Part shown: positions 38,800-47,550 of the stretch, in pieces | Position numbering within the stretch: position 1 is the first letter of the stretch | How the letters are laid out: each line of letters begins with the position of its first letter | Assembly (NCBI RefSeq): GCF_030486595.1 | Contig: NZ_JAUJZH010000007.1 | Coordinates: 62,001-126,000 of the forward strand | Origin: Variovorax ginsengisoli | GTDB lineage: Bacteria > Pseudomonadota > Gammaproteobacteria > Burkholderiales > Burkholderiaceae_C | Reading direction: 5' to 3' | Length of the DNA stretch: 64,000 bases | Notes under the pieces: model-generated | Database searches by the model: none | What the model saw: the letters and a program-made list of their open reading frames with translations, nothing else | What the model was told of the DNA's origin: nothing | Made by a program: the position numbers and the translations under genes

Positions 38800-38926
38800 A
38801 CCAGGCCTTGTTTTCGGCCCACCCACTGCCGCCTGCGTCGCACGCATCAAAGGCAAGCAAAAATATCAACAATCGCAGCCAGCGGGCCGCCGACGCGTTC
38901 GCCGGCTTTTGGGTACATTTTCCCGA

Positions 38927-40141
38927 ATGACTTCTCCCCACCAGCCGCTCAGCATCCAGCGGGTGCTCATCTGCGGCGCCCTCATCGTCACCCTGTCGAT
39001 GGGCGTTCGCCATGGCTTCGGGCTGTGGCTGCAACCGATCACCCAGGACCAGGGCTGGACCCGCCAGGCTTTCTCGCTGGCGCTCGCGATCCAGAACCTT
39101 TCATGGGGCATCGTCGGCGTCTTCGCCGGCATGCTGGCCGACAAGTTCGGCGCGCTCAAGGTCATGGTGGCCGGTGCCGTCTTCTATGCGCTGGGGCTGG
39201 CCGGCATGGCGCTCTCCCACACGCCGCTGATGTTCGCCCTGACCGCCGGCGTGCTGATCGGCGCCGCCCAGGCCGGCACCACCTATGCGGTGATCTACGG
39301 CGTGATCGGGCGCCAGATCCCGGCCGAGCGCCGCTCCTGGGCGATGGGCGTCGCGGCCGCGGCCGGCTCCTTCGGCCAGTTCCTCATGGTGCCGGTCGAG
39401 GGCCAGCTGATCGCCCGGCTCGGCTGGCAGACCGCCCTGCTGGCGCTGGCGGCCCTGGCGCTGCTGATCATCCCGCTGGCCTTCTCCCTGCGCGAGCCGC
39501 GGCTCGCCGCCGCCAGCGGCAAGCGCGACCAGACCATCCTGCAAGCGGTCCAGGAAGCCTTCAAATACCCGAGCTTCGTGCTGCTGATGGCGGGCTACTT
39601 CGTCTGCGGCTTCCAGCTGGCGTTCATCGGCATCCACATGCCGAGCTACCTGCGCGACAAGGGGCTCTCGCCCGAGGTCGCCAGCTACGCGCTGGCCCTG
39701 ATCGGCCTGTTCAACATCTTCGGCACCTACACCGCCGGCGCGCTCGGCGCCCGGCTGGCCAAGCGCAAGCTGCTGGCGGCCATCTACCTGAGCCGGGCGG
39801 CAGCCATCGCGCTGTTCCTGCTGGTGCCGCTGTCGCCGCTCACGGTCTATGTGTTCGCCGCGGCGATGGGCTTCCTGTGGCTCTCGACCGTGCCGCTGAC
39901 CAGCGGCATCGTGGCCCAGATCTTCGGTGTCGCCCACCTCTCGATGCTGGGCGGCTTCGTCTTCCTGAGCCACCAGGTCGGCTCCTTCCTCGGCGTCTGG
40001 CTCGGCGGCTACCTGTACGACCGCCTGGGCAGCTACAACCTGGTCTGGTATCTCGCGATCGCGTTCGGCGTCATGGCGGCGCTGGTCAACCTGCCGGTCA
40101 AGGAAAGCGCGATCGCGCGGCCCCGGCTCCAGCCCGCCTGA
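38927..40141 (+). CDS. MFS transporter (oxalate/formate antiporter-like)
   Basis: A 404-residue major facilitator with twelve predicted helices. The N-terminal half begins RVLICGALIVTLSMGVRHGF and has GIVGVFAGMLADKFGALKVM, equivalent to the family loop motif GxLaDrfG. The second half has the YAVIYGVIGRQIPAERRSWA region and a central cytoplasmic loop. Monocarboxylates are the common substrates of this branch. TACATT lies seven bases before ATG with no Shine-Dalgarno, suggesting a leaderless message. It is followed within three bases by a tiny membrane ORF and then a methyltransferase, probably one unit. Confidence 0.88.
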   Translation: MTSPHQPLSIQRVLICGALIVTLSMGVRHGFGLWLQPITQDQGWTRQAFSLALAIQNLSWGIVGVFAGMLADKFGALKVMVAGAVFYALGLAGMALSHTPLMFALTAGVLIGAAQAGTTYAVIYGVIGRQIPAERRSWAMGVAAAAGSFGQFLMVPVEGQLIARLGWQTALLALAALALLIIPLAFSLREPRLAAASGKRDQTILQAVQEAFKYPSFVLLMAGYFVCGFQLAFIGIHMPSYLRDKGLSPEVASYALALIGLFNIFGTYTAGALGARLAKRKLLAAIYLSRAAAIALFLLVPLSPLTVYVFAAAMGFLWLSTVPLTSGIVAQIFGVAHLSMLGGFVFLSHQVGSFLGVWLGGYLYDRLGSYNLVWYLAIAFGVMAALVNLPVKESAIARPRLQPA

Positions 40142-40144
40142 GCC

Positions 40145-40285
40145 ATGTCCAGGTCCACCCGCGATCGTCTGGTCCATGCCGCCTGGCTGGGCGCCGCTGC
40201 GCTGGCGCTGGCCGGCGTCTTCGCGCTCTATGTGCGCCCGACCTTCCTGGTCACGCTGGTCGACCAGATCTGGGCCTGTTTTTGA
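40145..40285 (+). CDS. 46-residue single-pass membrane peptide
   Basis: The ORF starts three bases after the MFS stop with MSRSTRDRLVHAAWLGAAAL and contains one hydrophobic helix, then [16 protein letters not shown] at the C-terminus. Its stop overlaps the TTG start of the methyltransferase (TTGA). This chaining and the helix argue that it is real. I do not recognise a characterised family. It may be a small partner of the adjacent transporter. Confidence 0.6.
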   Translation: MSRSTRDRLVHAAWLGAAALALAGVFALYVRPTFLVTLVDQIWACF

Positions 40286-40833
40286 ATCACGCCAGTCTCA
40301 CCCCCTCGCCCTGGATCGTCCGCTGGTCCCACCTGCTGGCGCCCGTTGCCGGCGTGCTCGACGTGGCCTGCGGGAGCGGCCGCCACATGCGCTGGTTCGC
40401 CGAACGGGGCCATGCGGTGACCGGCGTCGACAGGTCGCAGGAGGCGGTCGATGCCGCGGCGTCCTTCGGCCATGCCGTGCTGGCCGACATCGAGACGGGG
40501 CCCTGGCCTTTCGAAGGTCAGCGCTTCGGCGCGGTGGTCGTCACCAACTACCTCTGGCGCCCGCGGCTGGCGGACATCGTCGCGGCGGTCGCGCCCGGCG
40601 GCGTTTTGCTTTATGAAACCTTCGCCGCGGGCAACGAGCAGGTGGGAAAGCCCTCCCGGCCCGATTTCCTGCTCCAGCCCGGCGAATTGCTGGCCGCCTG
40701 CGCCGGGCTGCGGGTGGTGGCGTACGAGGACGGCTTCCTGTGCGATCCCGAGCGTTTCGTCCAGCGGATCGCCGCCGTCCGCCCGCAGGCCACGTCCGCG
40801 ATGCCCCCCCGACATCTCCTCCAAGCCCCCTAG
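40282..40833 (+). CDS. class I SAM-dependent methyltransferase
   Basis: A 183-residue methyltransferase. Motif I is [20 protein letters not shown], with the acidic motif VTGVDRS after it and the [19 protein letters not shown] segment typical of this family. The only sensible start is TTG at 40282, which overlaps the stop of the preceding 46-residue ORF. The C-terminal ten residues fall in a GC-rich segment just before the dapA promoter. The substrate is unknown; small members like this are often tellurite-resistance or general small-molecule methylases. Confidence 0.82.
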   Translation: MNHASLTPSPWIVRWSHLLAPVAGVLDVACGSGRHMRWFAERGHAVTGVDRSQEAVDAAASFGHAVLADIETGPWPFEGQRFGAVVVTNYLWRPRLADIVAAVAPGGVLLYETFAAGNEQVGKPSRPDFLLQPGELLAACAGLRVVAYEDGFLCDPERFVQRIAAVRPQATSAMPPRHLLQAP

Positions 40834-40909
40834 CGGGGCCGCCCGTACCGGCGGACGGGCCCAGGTCAGTAGAATGGCTGCTTTTCGGGCAACCCACAAA
40901 GAGATTCCC

Positions 40910-41800
40910 TTGGAGCAACTGACAGGTAGCATCGTTGCGCTCGTCACGCCGATGCATGACGACGGCAGTGTCGACTATCCCGCCCTGCGCCGGCTGATCG
41001 ACTGGCACATCGACGAAGGCACCGATTGTCTCGGCGTCGTCGGTACCACCGGCGAATCGCCGACGGTCGACGTCGAAGAGCACTGCGAGATCATCCGCGT
41101 CTCGGTCGAGCAGGCGCGCGGCCGCGTGCCCGTGATGGCCGGCTGCGGCGCGAACTCCACCAAGGAAGCGATCGAGCTCGCCAAATACGCCCGCGGCGTG
41201 GGCGCCGATTGCCAGCTCCAGGTCGTGCCCTACTACAACAAGCCGACCCAGGAAGGTCAGTACCAGCACTTCAAGGCGATCGCCGAAGCGGTGGGCGACC
41301 TGCCGACCGTGCTCTACAACGTGCCCGGGCGGACCGTCGCGGACATGGCGCACGACACCGTGCTGCGCCTGGCGCAGGTGCCCGGCATCATCGGCATCAA
41401 GGAAGCCACCGGCAACATCGAGCGCGCCCAGTGGCTGATCCGCGAGCTACCGAAGACCTTCGCCGTCTATTCCGGTGACGATCCGACCGCGGTCGCGCTG
41501 ATGCTGTGCGGCGGCCAGGGCAACATCAGCGTCACCGCCAACGTCGCGCCGCGCAAGATGCACGAGCTGTGCGTCGCGGCGATCGCCGGCGACGTCCGGC
41601 GGGCCATGCAGATCCAGTTCGAACTGATGCCGCTGCACCGCAACCTGTTCGTCGAACCGAATCCGATTCCGGTCAAGTGGGCGATGGCACGGCTGGGGCT
41701 GTGCGGCGGCGCGCTGCGGCTGCCGCTCACCGAACTCGCCGAAGGCGGCCGGCCGGCGGTCGAAGCCGCGCTGCGCGCCAGCGGCCTGCTCAAGGATTGA
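40910..41800 (+). CDS. dapA: 4-hydroxy-tetrahydrodipicolinate synthase
   Basis: A 296-residue class I aldolase that condenses pyruvate with aspartate semialdehyde in lysine and diaminopimelate synthesis. The Schiff-base Lys is in [10 protein letters not shown] (about residue 163), with the Tyr of [11 protein letters not shown] and the GTTGESPT loop. I prefer TTG at 40910, with AAAGAG seven bases before it, over ATG at 40874. The ATG would fall before the transcription start predicted from TAGAAT at 40870-40875. The gene precedes bamC by about 115 bases, which is the usual dapA-bamC arrangement. Confidence 0.95.
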   Translation: MEQLTGSIVALVTPMHDDGSVDYPALRRLIDWHIDEGTDCLGVVGTTGESPTVDVEEHCEIIRVSVEQARGRVPVMAGCGANSTKEAIELAKYARGVGADCQLQVVPYYNKPTQEGQYQHFKAIAEAVGDLPTVLYNVPGRTVADMAHDTVLRLAQVPGIIGIKEATGNIERAQWLIRELPKTFAVYSGDDPTAVALMLCGGQGNISVTANVAPRKMHELCVAAIAGDVRRAMQIQFELMPLHRNLFVEPNPIPVKWAMARLGLCGGALRLPLTELAEGGRPAVEAALRASGLLKD

Positions 41801-41814
41801 CCCCACATTTACAA

Positions 41815-41836
41815 GCCGGCGTTCGCGGACGCCGGC
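41815..41836 (+). terminator. hairpin after dapA
   Basis: An eight-base perfect stem (GCCGGCGT/ACGCCGGC) with a six-base loop, followed by AACCTTTT. The short T run makes it a moderate intrinsic terminator or attenuator between dapA and bamC. Confidence 0.5.
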
Positions 41837-41916
41837 AACCTTTTGCCCGGAGCCCGCTCAGAGAGAGCGGACGCGTGCCCACCGATCGAGCTCAACATTC
41901 CAAAAGGAAGTAGACG

Positions 41917-42993
41917 TTGAAAACAATTTCGCGATTCGCATTGCTGGCCCTGGTCGCCGGTCTCGCCGCCTGCTCGGCCCTCGAGAGCGAAAAAATCGAC
42001 TACAAGAGCGCCGGCAAGGCCCCGACGCTCGAAGTCCCGCCCGACCTCACCCAGCTGTCGCGAGACAACCGCTATGCGGTGCCGGGCGGCGCGGTCACGG
42101 CCAACTCCTACCAGGCCGGCCTGGCCAATGCGCCCAGCCTGCCGACCGCGGTCAGCTCGGTCGGCGACGTCAAGATGGAGCGTGCCGGCACGCAGCGCTG
42201 GCTGGTCATCAACCGCCCGGCCGACCAGCTCTGGGAACCGGTGCGCGACTTCTGGCAAGAGAGCGGCTTCCTGCTGACCACCGACCAGCGCAATCTCGGC
42301 ATCATGGAAACCGACTGGGCCGAGAACCGCGCCAAGCTGCCGCAGGACATCATCCGCGGCACCATCGGCAAGCTCATGGACTCGCTCTACTCGACCGGTG
42401 AACTCGACCGCTTCCGCACCCGCCTGGAACGCACCCCCAACGGCACCGAGATCTTCATCAGCCACCGCGGCATGGAAGAGGTCTACAGCAGCTCGCGCAA
42501 GGACCAGACCGTCTGGCAGCCGCGCGCCAGCGACCCCGAACTCGAGGCCGAATTCCTGCGCCGCCTGATGGTCAAGCTCGGCGTCTCGCAAGAACAGTCG
42601 AAGGTCATCGCCGCCGCCGGCGCCGCGCCGCAGACCGCAAAGGTCGCCAATGTCGGCGGCCAGCCGATGGTGCAGATCAACGACAACTTCGAGCGCGCAT
42701 GGCGCCGCGTCGGCCTGGCGCTCGACCGCACCGGCTTCACGGTCGAAGACCGCGACCGCACCGCCGGCACCTACTTCGTGCGCTACGTGCCGCCGAATCC
42801 GAACAAGTCGGACCCGAGCTTCTTCTCCAAGCTGTTCAGCTCGGGCAAGACCGAGGCGCCGCTCAAGTTCCGCATCCTGGTCAAGGGCCAGGGCGAAACC
42901 AGCACGGTCTCGGTGCTGAACGAAGCCGGCGCGCCGGACAGCACGGCCAATGCGCAGCGCATCGTGCAGGTCATCGCCGACGACCTGAAGTAA
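41917..42993 (+). CDS. bamC: outer membrane protein assembly factor BamC
   Basis: A 358-residue lipoprotein of the BAM complex that inserts beta-barrel proteins in the outer membrane. It has a lipobox (LVAGLAAC, Cys at about residue 19), the unstructured ALESEKIDYKSAGKAPTLEV and PPDLTQL segment that contacts BamD, and two helix-grip domains. The start is TTG with an AAAGGAAG ribosome site. It follows dapA and precedes a metallo-hydrolase by ten bases. BamC in Burkholderiales is usually annotated in this place. Confidence 0.92.
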   Translation: MKTISRFALLALVAGLAACSALESEKIDYKSAGKAPTLEVPPDLTQLSRDNRYAVPGGAVTANSYQAGLANAPSLPTAVSSVGDVKMERAGTQRWLVINRPADQLWEPVRDFWQESGFLLTTDQRNLGIMETDWAENRAKLPQDIIRGTIGKLMDSLYSTGELDRFRTRLERTPNGTEIFISHRGMEEVYSSSRKDQTVWQPRASDPELEAEFLRRLMVKLGVSQEQSKVIAAAGAAPQTAKVANVGGQPMVQINDNFERAWRRVGLALDRTGFTVEDRDRTAGTYFVRYVPPNPNKSDPSFFSKLFSSGKTEAPLKFRILVKGQGETSTVSVLNEAGAPDSTANAQRIVQVIADDLK

Positions 42994-43003
42994 GCCGGAC
43001 CCG

Positions 43004-43780
43004 ATGCTGCGCTTCCGCAGTCTTGGCAGCGGCAGCACCGGCAACGCCACGCTGGTCGAGGCGACGAGCGGCGACCGCGTCACGCGGCTGTTGGTCGACT
43101 GCGGCTTCGCGCTGCGCCACCTCGACACGCGGCTGGCCGCCGCCGGCCTCGCGGCCGCCGACATCGACGCCGTCTTCATCACCCACGAGCACGGCGATCA
43201 CATCGGCTGCGCGCGGGCCTTGTCGCGCCGCGAGCGGATCCCTGTGTGGATGAGCGAAGGCACCTGGCTGGCGACCGGCGGGCACGACTACGAGGGCCGG
43301 CTGCATCTGGCGCGAGACGGCATCGACATTGAGGTCGGCGACCTCTGCATCCAGCCCTTCACGGTGCCGCACGATGCACGCGAACCGCTCCAGCTGCGCT
43401 GCACCGACGGCGCGCGCCACCTCGGCGTGCTCACCGACCTCGGCCATGCCACCCCGCACGTACTGGCCCGCCTGATGGGCCTGGATGCCCTGCTGCTGGA
43501 GTTCAACCACGACAGCGACCTGCTGGCCGGTTCCGCCTACCCGCCTTTCCTCAAGCAGCGCGTCGGCGGCAACTACGGGCATCTTTCGAACAGCGCCGCT
43601 GCCGCCATCGCGCGCGCGGTGCACCACGGTGGCCTGCGCCACCTGCTGGCGGCGCACCTGAGCGAGCAGAACAACCGGCCCGACATCGTGCGGGACGCGA
43701 TGGCGGTGGCGCTGGGCGCCAGCGCAGACGAGATGCTCACGGCCACGGCAGCCGAAGGCTCGCCCTGGCTCGACCTCTGA
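43004..43780 (+). CDS. MBL fold metallo-hydrolase (YycJ/WalJ-like)
   Basis: A 258-residue metallo-beta-lactamase-fold hydrolase. It begins RFRSLGSGSTGNATLVEA, the exact N-terminal pattern of the YycJ group, and carries the metal motif THEHGDHIGCARAL near residue 61. GVLTDLGHATPHV and LEFNHDSDLLAGSAYPPFLK follow further on. In other bacteria the group is a nuclease-like protein linked to DNA repair and cell-wall control. It is ten bases after bamC on the same strand and probably cotranscribed. Confidence 0.9.
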   Translation: MLRFRSLGSGSTGNATLVEATSGDRVTRLLVDCGFALRHLDTRLAAAGLAAADIDAVFITHEHGDHIGCARALSRRERIPVWMSEGTWLATGGHDYEGRLHLARDGIDIEVGDLCIQPFTVPHDAREPLQLRCTDGARHLGVLTDLGHATPHVLARLMGLDALLLEFNHDSDLLAGSAYPPFLKQRVGGNYGHLSNSAAAAIARAVHHGGLRHLLAAHLSEQNNRPDIVRDAMAVALGASADEMLTATAAEGSPWLDL

Positions 43781-43786
43781 GCCCAT

Positions 43787-43810
43787 GAAAAAGGCCGCCC
43801 GAGGGCGGCC
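43787..43810 (-). terminator. intrinsic terminator for the lipoprotein at 43831
   Basis: On the minus strand a stem GGCCGCCC/GGGCGGCC with a two-base loop is followed by TTTTT. It lies between convergent genes and serves the minus-strand lipoprotein best. Confidence 0.8.
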
Positions 43811-43830
43811 CGCAGAATCGACGACTGCCC

Positions 43831-44076
43831 TCAGGGCTTGGCCGGCGGCGTCTCGGCGTTTTTCTTCGCAGCCTCGGTCGCCGCATTGGCGGCATCCAGC
43901 GCGGACTGCGCATTGGGCGCCGGTGCCGGCGCAGGTGCGGGTGCGGGTGCCGGCGCGGCCGGCGGCGTCACCACGACGGGTGCCGGCGCGACGACCGCGG
44001 GCGGCTCGTCCTTCTTTCCGCAGGCCGTCAGCGCGGCGGCAGCCATCAGGGCAGCGATCAACAGGGACTTCTTCAT
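43831..44076 (-). CDS. small Pro/Ala-repeat lipoprotein
   Basis: An 81-residue protein. It begins KKSLLIAALMAAAALTACGK, a lipoprotein signal with lipobox LTAC. A linker of repeated Ala-Pro pairs follows, then a short Ala/Lys-rich helix (AQSALDAANAATEAAKKNAE). It lacks any enzyme domain. It could act as a small outer-membrane or cell-wall spacer. A strong terminator lies 20 bases after its stop. Confidence 0.75.
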   Translation of the reverse strand: MKKSLLIAALMAAAALTACGKKDEPPAVVAPAPVVVTPPAAPAPAPAPAPAPAPNAQSALDAANAATEAAKKNAETPPAKP

Positions 44077-44168
44077 TGGGGACTCCTTTGGATGAAGACA
44101 GCAAGGAAAAAATTCTAGACCCGTGCCCCGGTCCCGCGCCCCGATCCGGTGCGATTCGCGGCTTTGGC

Positions 44169-44672
44169 TTACAAGCCCAGCGTGCTCGCCGGAAAGGCCG
44201 GCCGCGCATGCCGCAGGCATTCGTCGATCCGCTCGCGCAGCGCGCGCTGCGCCTCGGGCGTGCGCCCGCAGGTGCCACGCACGTGTTCGAGGTCGACGCG
44301 ATGCAGGAACCAGTCCGGCGTCCAGATCGCGCTGGGCACCGGCGGCAAGCCCGGACCCTGGCAGGCCCGGGCATCGACGATGTGGCTCCACATGCGCCGC
44401 CAGTGCACGAAGCGTGCATGTTCGCGCGCGAAGACGTCGAAACGCTGCGCCAGCAAGACCATGCTGCGCCCGGCCGCGGACCACGCCTGCAGCGCCTCGA
44501 CGGTGGCGCGCTCGCCCAGCGGCCAGTCGACGAAGTCGGGGTCGGACAGCACGATCTCACGCCAGTTCTGGCGCGCCGCGGCGCCGAGCGCGGCCTGCAG
44601 ATGGTCATGAAAAGCCCGGCGGCCGTCGAAAGCGCCGTCGGGCAGGTCGACCGCGGTCACGTCATCCGGCAT
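44169..44672 (-). CDS. hypothetical protein downstream of roxA
   Basis: A 167-residue soluble protein starting MPDDVTAVDLPDGAFDGR. The ATG at 44672 overlaps the roxA stop by 11 bases, which shows translational coupling. It is rich in Trp and Arg (DWFLHRVDLEHVRGTCGRTP, WSHIVDARACQGPGL) and predicted mainly helical. It resembles short conserved proteins in the same place in related genomes that contain an acidic DFVDWPLGE segment, but I do not know a function. Confidence 0.7.
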   Translation of the reverse strand: MPDDVTAVDLPDGAFDGRRAFHDHLQAALGAAARQNWREIVLSDPDFVDWPLGERATVEALQAWSAAGRSMVLLAQRFDVFAREHARFVHWRRMWSHIVDARACQGPGLPPVPSAIWTPDWFLHRVDLEHVRGTCGRTPEAQRALRERIDECLRHARPAFPASTLGL

Positions 44673-45801
44673 GCAGCCACCCCGCTTCGCACCAGTCGCC
44701 CAGCAGCGCCAGCGCATCTTCGCTGGCTCCGGCCAGTTCGCGCGGCCCGAGTGCACGTTGGTCCGCGAGCTTGCGCATCAGCGTGGCGTCGCGGCCGCCG
44801 GCACGAAAGCTCTCGCCGTTGATGTAGAGGTGGCGCGCGTCGTAGAGCATGCGGGTGCGGCGATCCAGCATGACGGCATTCCACTGCCCGGGCGCCTCGC
44901 CGGCATCGAACCAGACCGTGGGCTTCGGCTCGGTCATCGACTCGCCGAGCGCGCGGTCGATCACCTCACCGTCGCGCACCGCGGCCAGCACCGCTTCGCG
45001 CGCAAAGGCCTGCAGCGCCGGCGGCATCGCGGCCGGGTTCGCGAGCGCGTCCTGCGCGGGGTCGCGGTAGTGCACGGCGGCCCTCGCAGGCTCGTCCTGG
45101 AGCGCGTCGGCATGGGCCTCGGCGATGCGCGCCAACAGGTCGGCCCCGAGCGGAGCGGCAGCCGGCGAGCGCAGGCCGATCGAGCAGGTCATGCAGTCGT
45201 CGCCGACCGCCACGCCGTCGTGCGCATAGCGCGGCGGCAGGTAGAGCATGTCGCCGGGCTCGAGCACGAAGCTCTGCTCGGCCTCGAAGTTCGAGAGGAT
45301 CTTGAGCGGCACGCCGGGCTGCAGGCTCAAGTCGCGCTGTTTGCCGATCGACCAGCGGCGGCGCCCCTGAGCCTGGAGCAGGAACACGTCGTAGCTGTCG
45401 AAATGCGGACCGACGCCACCGCCGTCGCTGGCGTAGCTGATCATCAGGTCGTCGAGCCGGGCGTCGGGCACGAAACGGAACTGTTGCAACAGATCGTGAA
45501 CCCCCTGATCATGCAGGTCGACGCCTTGCACCAGCAGGGTCCAGCCGGGTTGGTGCAGGCCCGGCAGCGCACGGCGCGCGAAGGGCCCGTGTTTCAGGGC
45601 CCAGCCGGACTTGCGATGGCGGACCAGGCGCGACTCGACCTCGTCGCGCGCCGCCAGGTCGAACAGCGCGGGCCGTGCGATCGGTGGCACCATGCCGGGC
45701 ACGGCCTGGCGAACGAGCAGCGGCTTCTTCTGCCAGTGGCGTCGCATGAACTGGCGGGCGCTGAGGCCGCCGAGCAGGGGCAGGGGTAGATCAATCTCCA
45801 T
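44662..45801 (-). CDS. roxA: JmjC-type ribosomal protein L16 arginine hydroxylase
   Basis: A 379-residue cupin-fold 2-oxoglutarate/iron dioxygenase of the RoxA (YcfD) family, which hydroxylates an arginine of ribosomal protein L16. The facial triad is visible: His and Asp of GPHFDSYDVFLL (about residue 130) and the later His in YLPPRYAHDGVAVGDD. The N-terminus FMRRHWQKKPLLVRQAVPGM is typical. The ATG at 45801 is preferred over a TTG at 45816. It is divergent from the SlyD-like gene with only 14 bases between start codons. Confidence 0.93.
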   Translation of the reverse strand: MEIDLPLPLLGGLSARQFMRRHWQKKPLLVRQAVPGMVPPIARPALFDLAARDEVESRLVRHRKSGWALKHGPFARRALPGLHQPGWTLLVQGVDLHDQGVHDLLQQFRFVPDARLDDLMISYASDGGGVGPHFDSYDVFLLQAQGRRRWSIGKQRDLSLQPGVPLKILSNFEAEQSFVLEPGDMLYLPPRYAHDGVAVGDDCMTCSIGLRSPAAAPLGADLLARIAEAHADALQDEPARAAVHYRDPAQDALANPAAMPPALQAFAREAVLAAVRDGEVIDRALGESMTEPKPTVWFDAGEAPGQWNAVMLDRRTRMLYDARHLYINGESFRAGGRDATLMRKLADQRALGPRELAGASEDALALLGDWCEAGWLHAG

Positions 45802-45815
45802 GGGAGAATTGTCCA

Positions 45816-46340
45816 ATGGAAATCACTGAACAATGCGTGGTGGGACTGACCTGGACGCTGAAAGATACGCTGGGCGAAGTCCTTGACGTGCTAGACGACC
45901 CGGTGGAGTTCCTGGTCGGCGGCGGCGACCTCTTCGATGCCATCGAAGCCGCCCTGCTCGGCCACGAACCCGGCGCCCGGGTGCAATTGCAGCTCGAACC
46001 CGAACAGGCCTTCGGGGACTTCAACGACCAGTTGCTGTTCCTCGAGCCGCGCTCGCTGTTCCCGCCCGAAACCGAAGAAGGCATGACCTTCGACGGCGCG
46101 GCGCTGCCCAAGGGCGTCAACCCCGACATGCCCAAGGACGTGCTCTACACCGTGAGCGAGATCTACCCCGAGCACCTGGTGCTGGACGGCAACCATCCGC
46201 TGGCCGGCATCGCGATACGGCTCGACATGACCGTGAAATCGGTGCGCGACGCCACCGAGGACGAGGTCGGCCGCGGCACCGCAGGCACCGGCTTCTTCAA
46301 GATCCCGCCCTCCGCTCCGGGCAACGACCTGCTCCACTGA
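45816..46340 (+). CDS. FKBP-type peptidyl-prolyl isomerase, SlyD-like
   Basis: A 174-residue isomerase. The FKBP half is represented by EVLDVLDDPVEFLVGGGDLF and the inserted chaperone flap by RVQLQLEPEQAFGDFNDQLL, as in SlyD. The C-terminus has NHPLAGIAIRLDMTVKSVRD, typical of the group. It lacks the His/Cys-rich metal tail of E. coli SlyD. A GGGAG sequence ten bases upstream of ATG could serve as ribosome site. It is divergent from roxA. Confidence 0.9.
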   Translation: MEITEQCVVGLTWTLKDTLGEVLDVLDDPVEFLVGGGDLFDAIEAALLGHEPGARVQLQLEPEQAFGDFNDQLLFLEPRSLFPPETEEGMTFDGAALPKGVNPDMPKDVLYTVSEIYPEHLVLDGNHPLAGIAIRLDMTVKSVRDATEDEVGRGTAGTGFFKIPPSAPGNDLLH

Positions 46341-46357
46341 AGCTGTTTGCGGACGAC

Positions 46358-46382
46358 AAAAAGCCGGGCATGCCCGGCTTTC
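46358..46382. terminator. bidirectional intrinsic terminator
   Basis: Perfect palindrome AGCCGGGCATGCCCGGCT flanked by AAAA on the left and TT on the right, between the convergent SlyD-like gene and the glycine-zipper lipoprotein. It serves both strands, with the better U-tract on the minus strand. Confidence 0.85.
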
Positions 46383-46401
46383 TGCTTGGTCGCGCGGTCG
46401 C

Positions 46402-46893
46402 TCAGAAGCGGGAGATCTGGCCGTTGTCGATCCGCACGCGGTCGCCGATGCGCAGGTCGCCCGGGCTCGGCACGTCGAAGGCGCGGTAGCCGCCGTTGTC
46501 GGTCTGGACCGAGACACGATAGCTCTGGTAGGCGCGCGGCGCTCTGTTGTTCGACTCGACCGCATTGCCGATCAGGGCACCGCCCACGGCACCGGCAATG
46601 GTCGCGGCGGTGTTGCCGCGGCCGCTGCCGACCTGGTGGCCAAGCACGCCGCCGACCACGCCACCGGCCACCGCGCCGACGCCGCTCGGGGCCGCGCCCG
46701 CACTCTGGCTTTGGACGACCTCGATGTTGGCAACCCGGCCGTATTCCACATAGGGACCCTGCTGCACCGGCTGCGGCGCCTGATAGGGGTAGCTGGAGGT
46801 CTGGTAGACCGGCGCCGGCGCGACGCAGGCGGTCAAGGTGGCGAGTGCCAGCATCGAAGCGCTGACGGAAATGAATCGAAATGGGATCTTCAT
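46402..46893 (-). CDS. glycine-zipper 2TM lipoprotein
   Basis: A 163-residue outer-membrane lipoprotein. The signal ends in the lipobox ATLTAC. A Tyr/Gln/Pro linker follows and then the glycine-zipper segment GVGAVAGGVVGGVLGHQVGS with AATIAGAVGGALIGNAV. The C-terminal part (RAFDVPSPGDLRIGDRVRID) is a beta domain as in SlyB/PcpY-like proteins. GAGGAG lies nine bases before ATG. These proteins help maintain outer-membrane integrity. Confidence 0.88.
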   Translation of the reverse strand: MKIPFRFISVSASMLALATLTACVAPAPVYQTSSYPYQAPQPVQQGPYVEYGRVANIEVVQSQSAGAAPSGVGAVAGGVVGGVLGHQVGSGRGNTAATIAGAVGGALIGNAVESNNRAPRAYQSYRVSVQTDNGGYRAFDVPSPGDLRIGDRVRIDNGQISRF

Positions 46894-47065
46894 GATGTTG
46901 TGCTCCTCAAGCAAATCTATCTGTTCAACGCGGCACAGGCGCGCCGGATGACCTGAAACCGATCGTCGCCGATTGGAGCGCCGCGGCCATGGCCGGTTCC
47001 GGTCTTTACGTGTGAGCAACAAATGCCAATCGTTGAAGGCGCCGCCCTACAAGGCGGTGCAGGCG

Positions 47066-47512
47066 TCAATGCTTGCCGGTCGAACCGTAGCCGCCCTCGC
47101 CCCGCTCGCTGGGCGGGAACTCGGCCACCACCTCGAACGTCGCCTGCACCACCGGCACGATCACCAGTTGCGCCAGCCGTTCCATGGGCTGCAGCACGAA
47201 GGGCGTGTCGCTGCGGTTCCAGGCGCTGATCTTCAGCTCGCCCTGGTAGTCGCTGTCGATCAGGCCGACCAGGTTGCCGAGCACGATGCCGTGCTTGTGG
47301 CCCAGGCCCGAGCGCGGCAGGATCAGCGCCGCGAAACCCGGGTCGGCCAGGTGGATGGCGATGCCGGTGCCCACCAGTTGCCAGCCATTGGGCTCCAGCG
47401 TGACCGGCGCGTCGAGGCAGGCCCGCAGGTCCAGCCCGGCGCTGCCGGGGGTGGCGTAGGCGGGCAGTTGGTCCTGCATGCGGGGATCGAGGATGCGAAC
47501 GTCGACTTTCAA
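47066..47512 (-). CDS. dut: dUTP diphosphatase
   Basis: A 148-residue trimeric enzyme that hydrolyses dUTP to dUMP, limiting uracil in DNA. All five motifs are visible: [39 protein letters not shown] and the C-terminal [11 protein letters not shown] arm. The start is TTG at 47512, since no ATG precedes the first strand [10 protein letters not shown]. It lies 38 bases after coaBC, the classical coaBC-dut arrangement. Confidence 0.95.
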   Translation of the reverse strand: MKVDVRILDPRMQDQLPAYATPGSAGLDLRACLDAPVTLEPNGWQLVGTGIAIHLADPGFAALILPRSGLGHKHGIVLGNLVGLIDSDYQGELKISAWNRSDTPFVLQPMERLAQLVIVPVVQATFEVVAEFPPSERGEGGYGSTGKH

Positions 47513-47550
47513 TTCGTGTGACCTGTTGCGTGAGATGAAAACGAGCCGGC

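Noticed and set aside
40805..40863. Segment before dapA as another copy of the dispersed repeat
   Set aside because: It is GC-rich with C and G runs but lacks the GGGCCGCCCCAAG and CACGAAGTG parts in order; treated as unrelated.
46894..47065. Possible RNA gene or terminator in the 172-base gap after dut
   Set aside because: Only an imperfect GC hairpin without a T tract is visible; no RNA family could be recognised.
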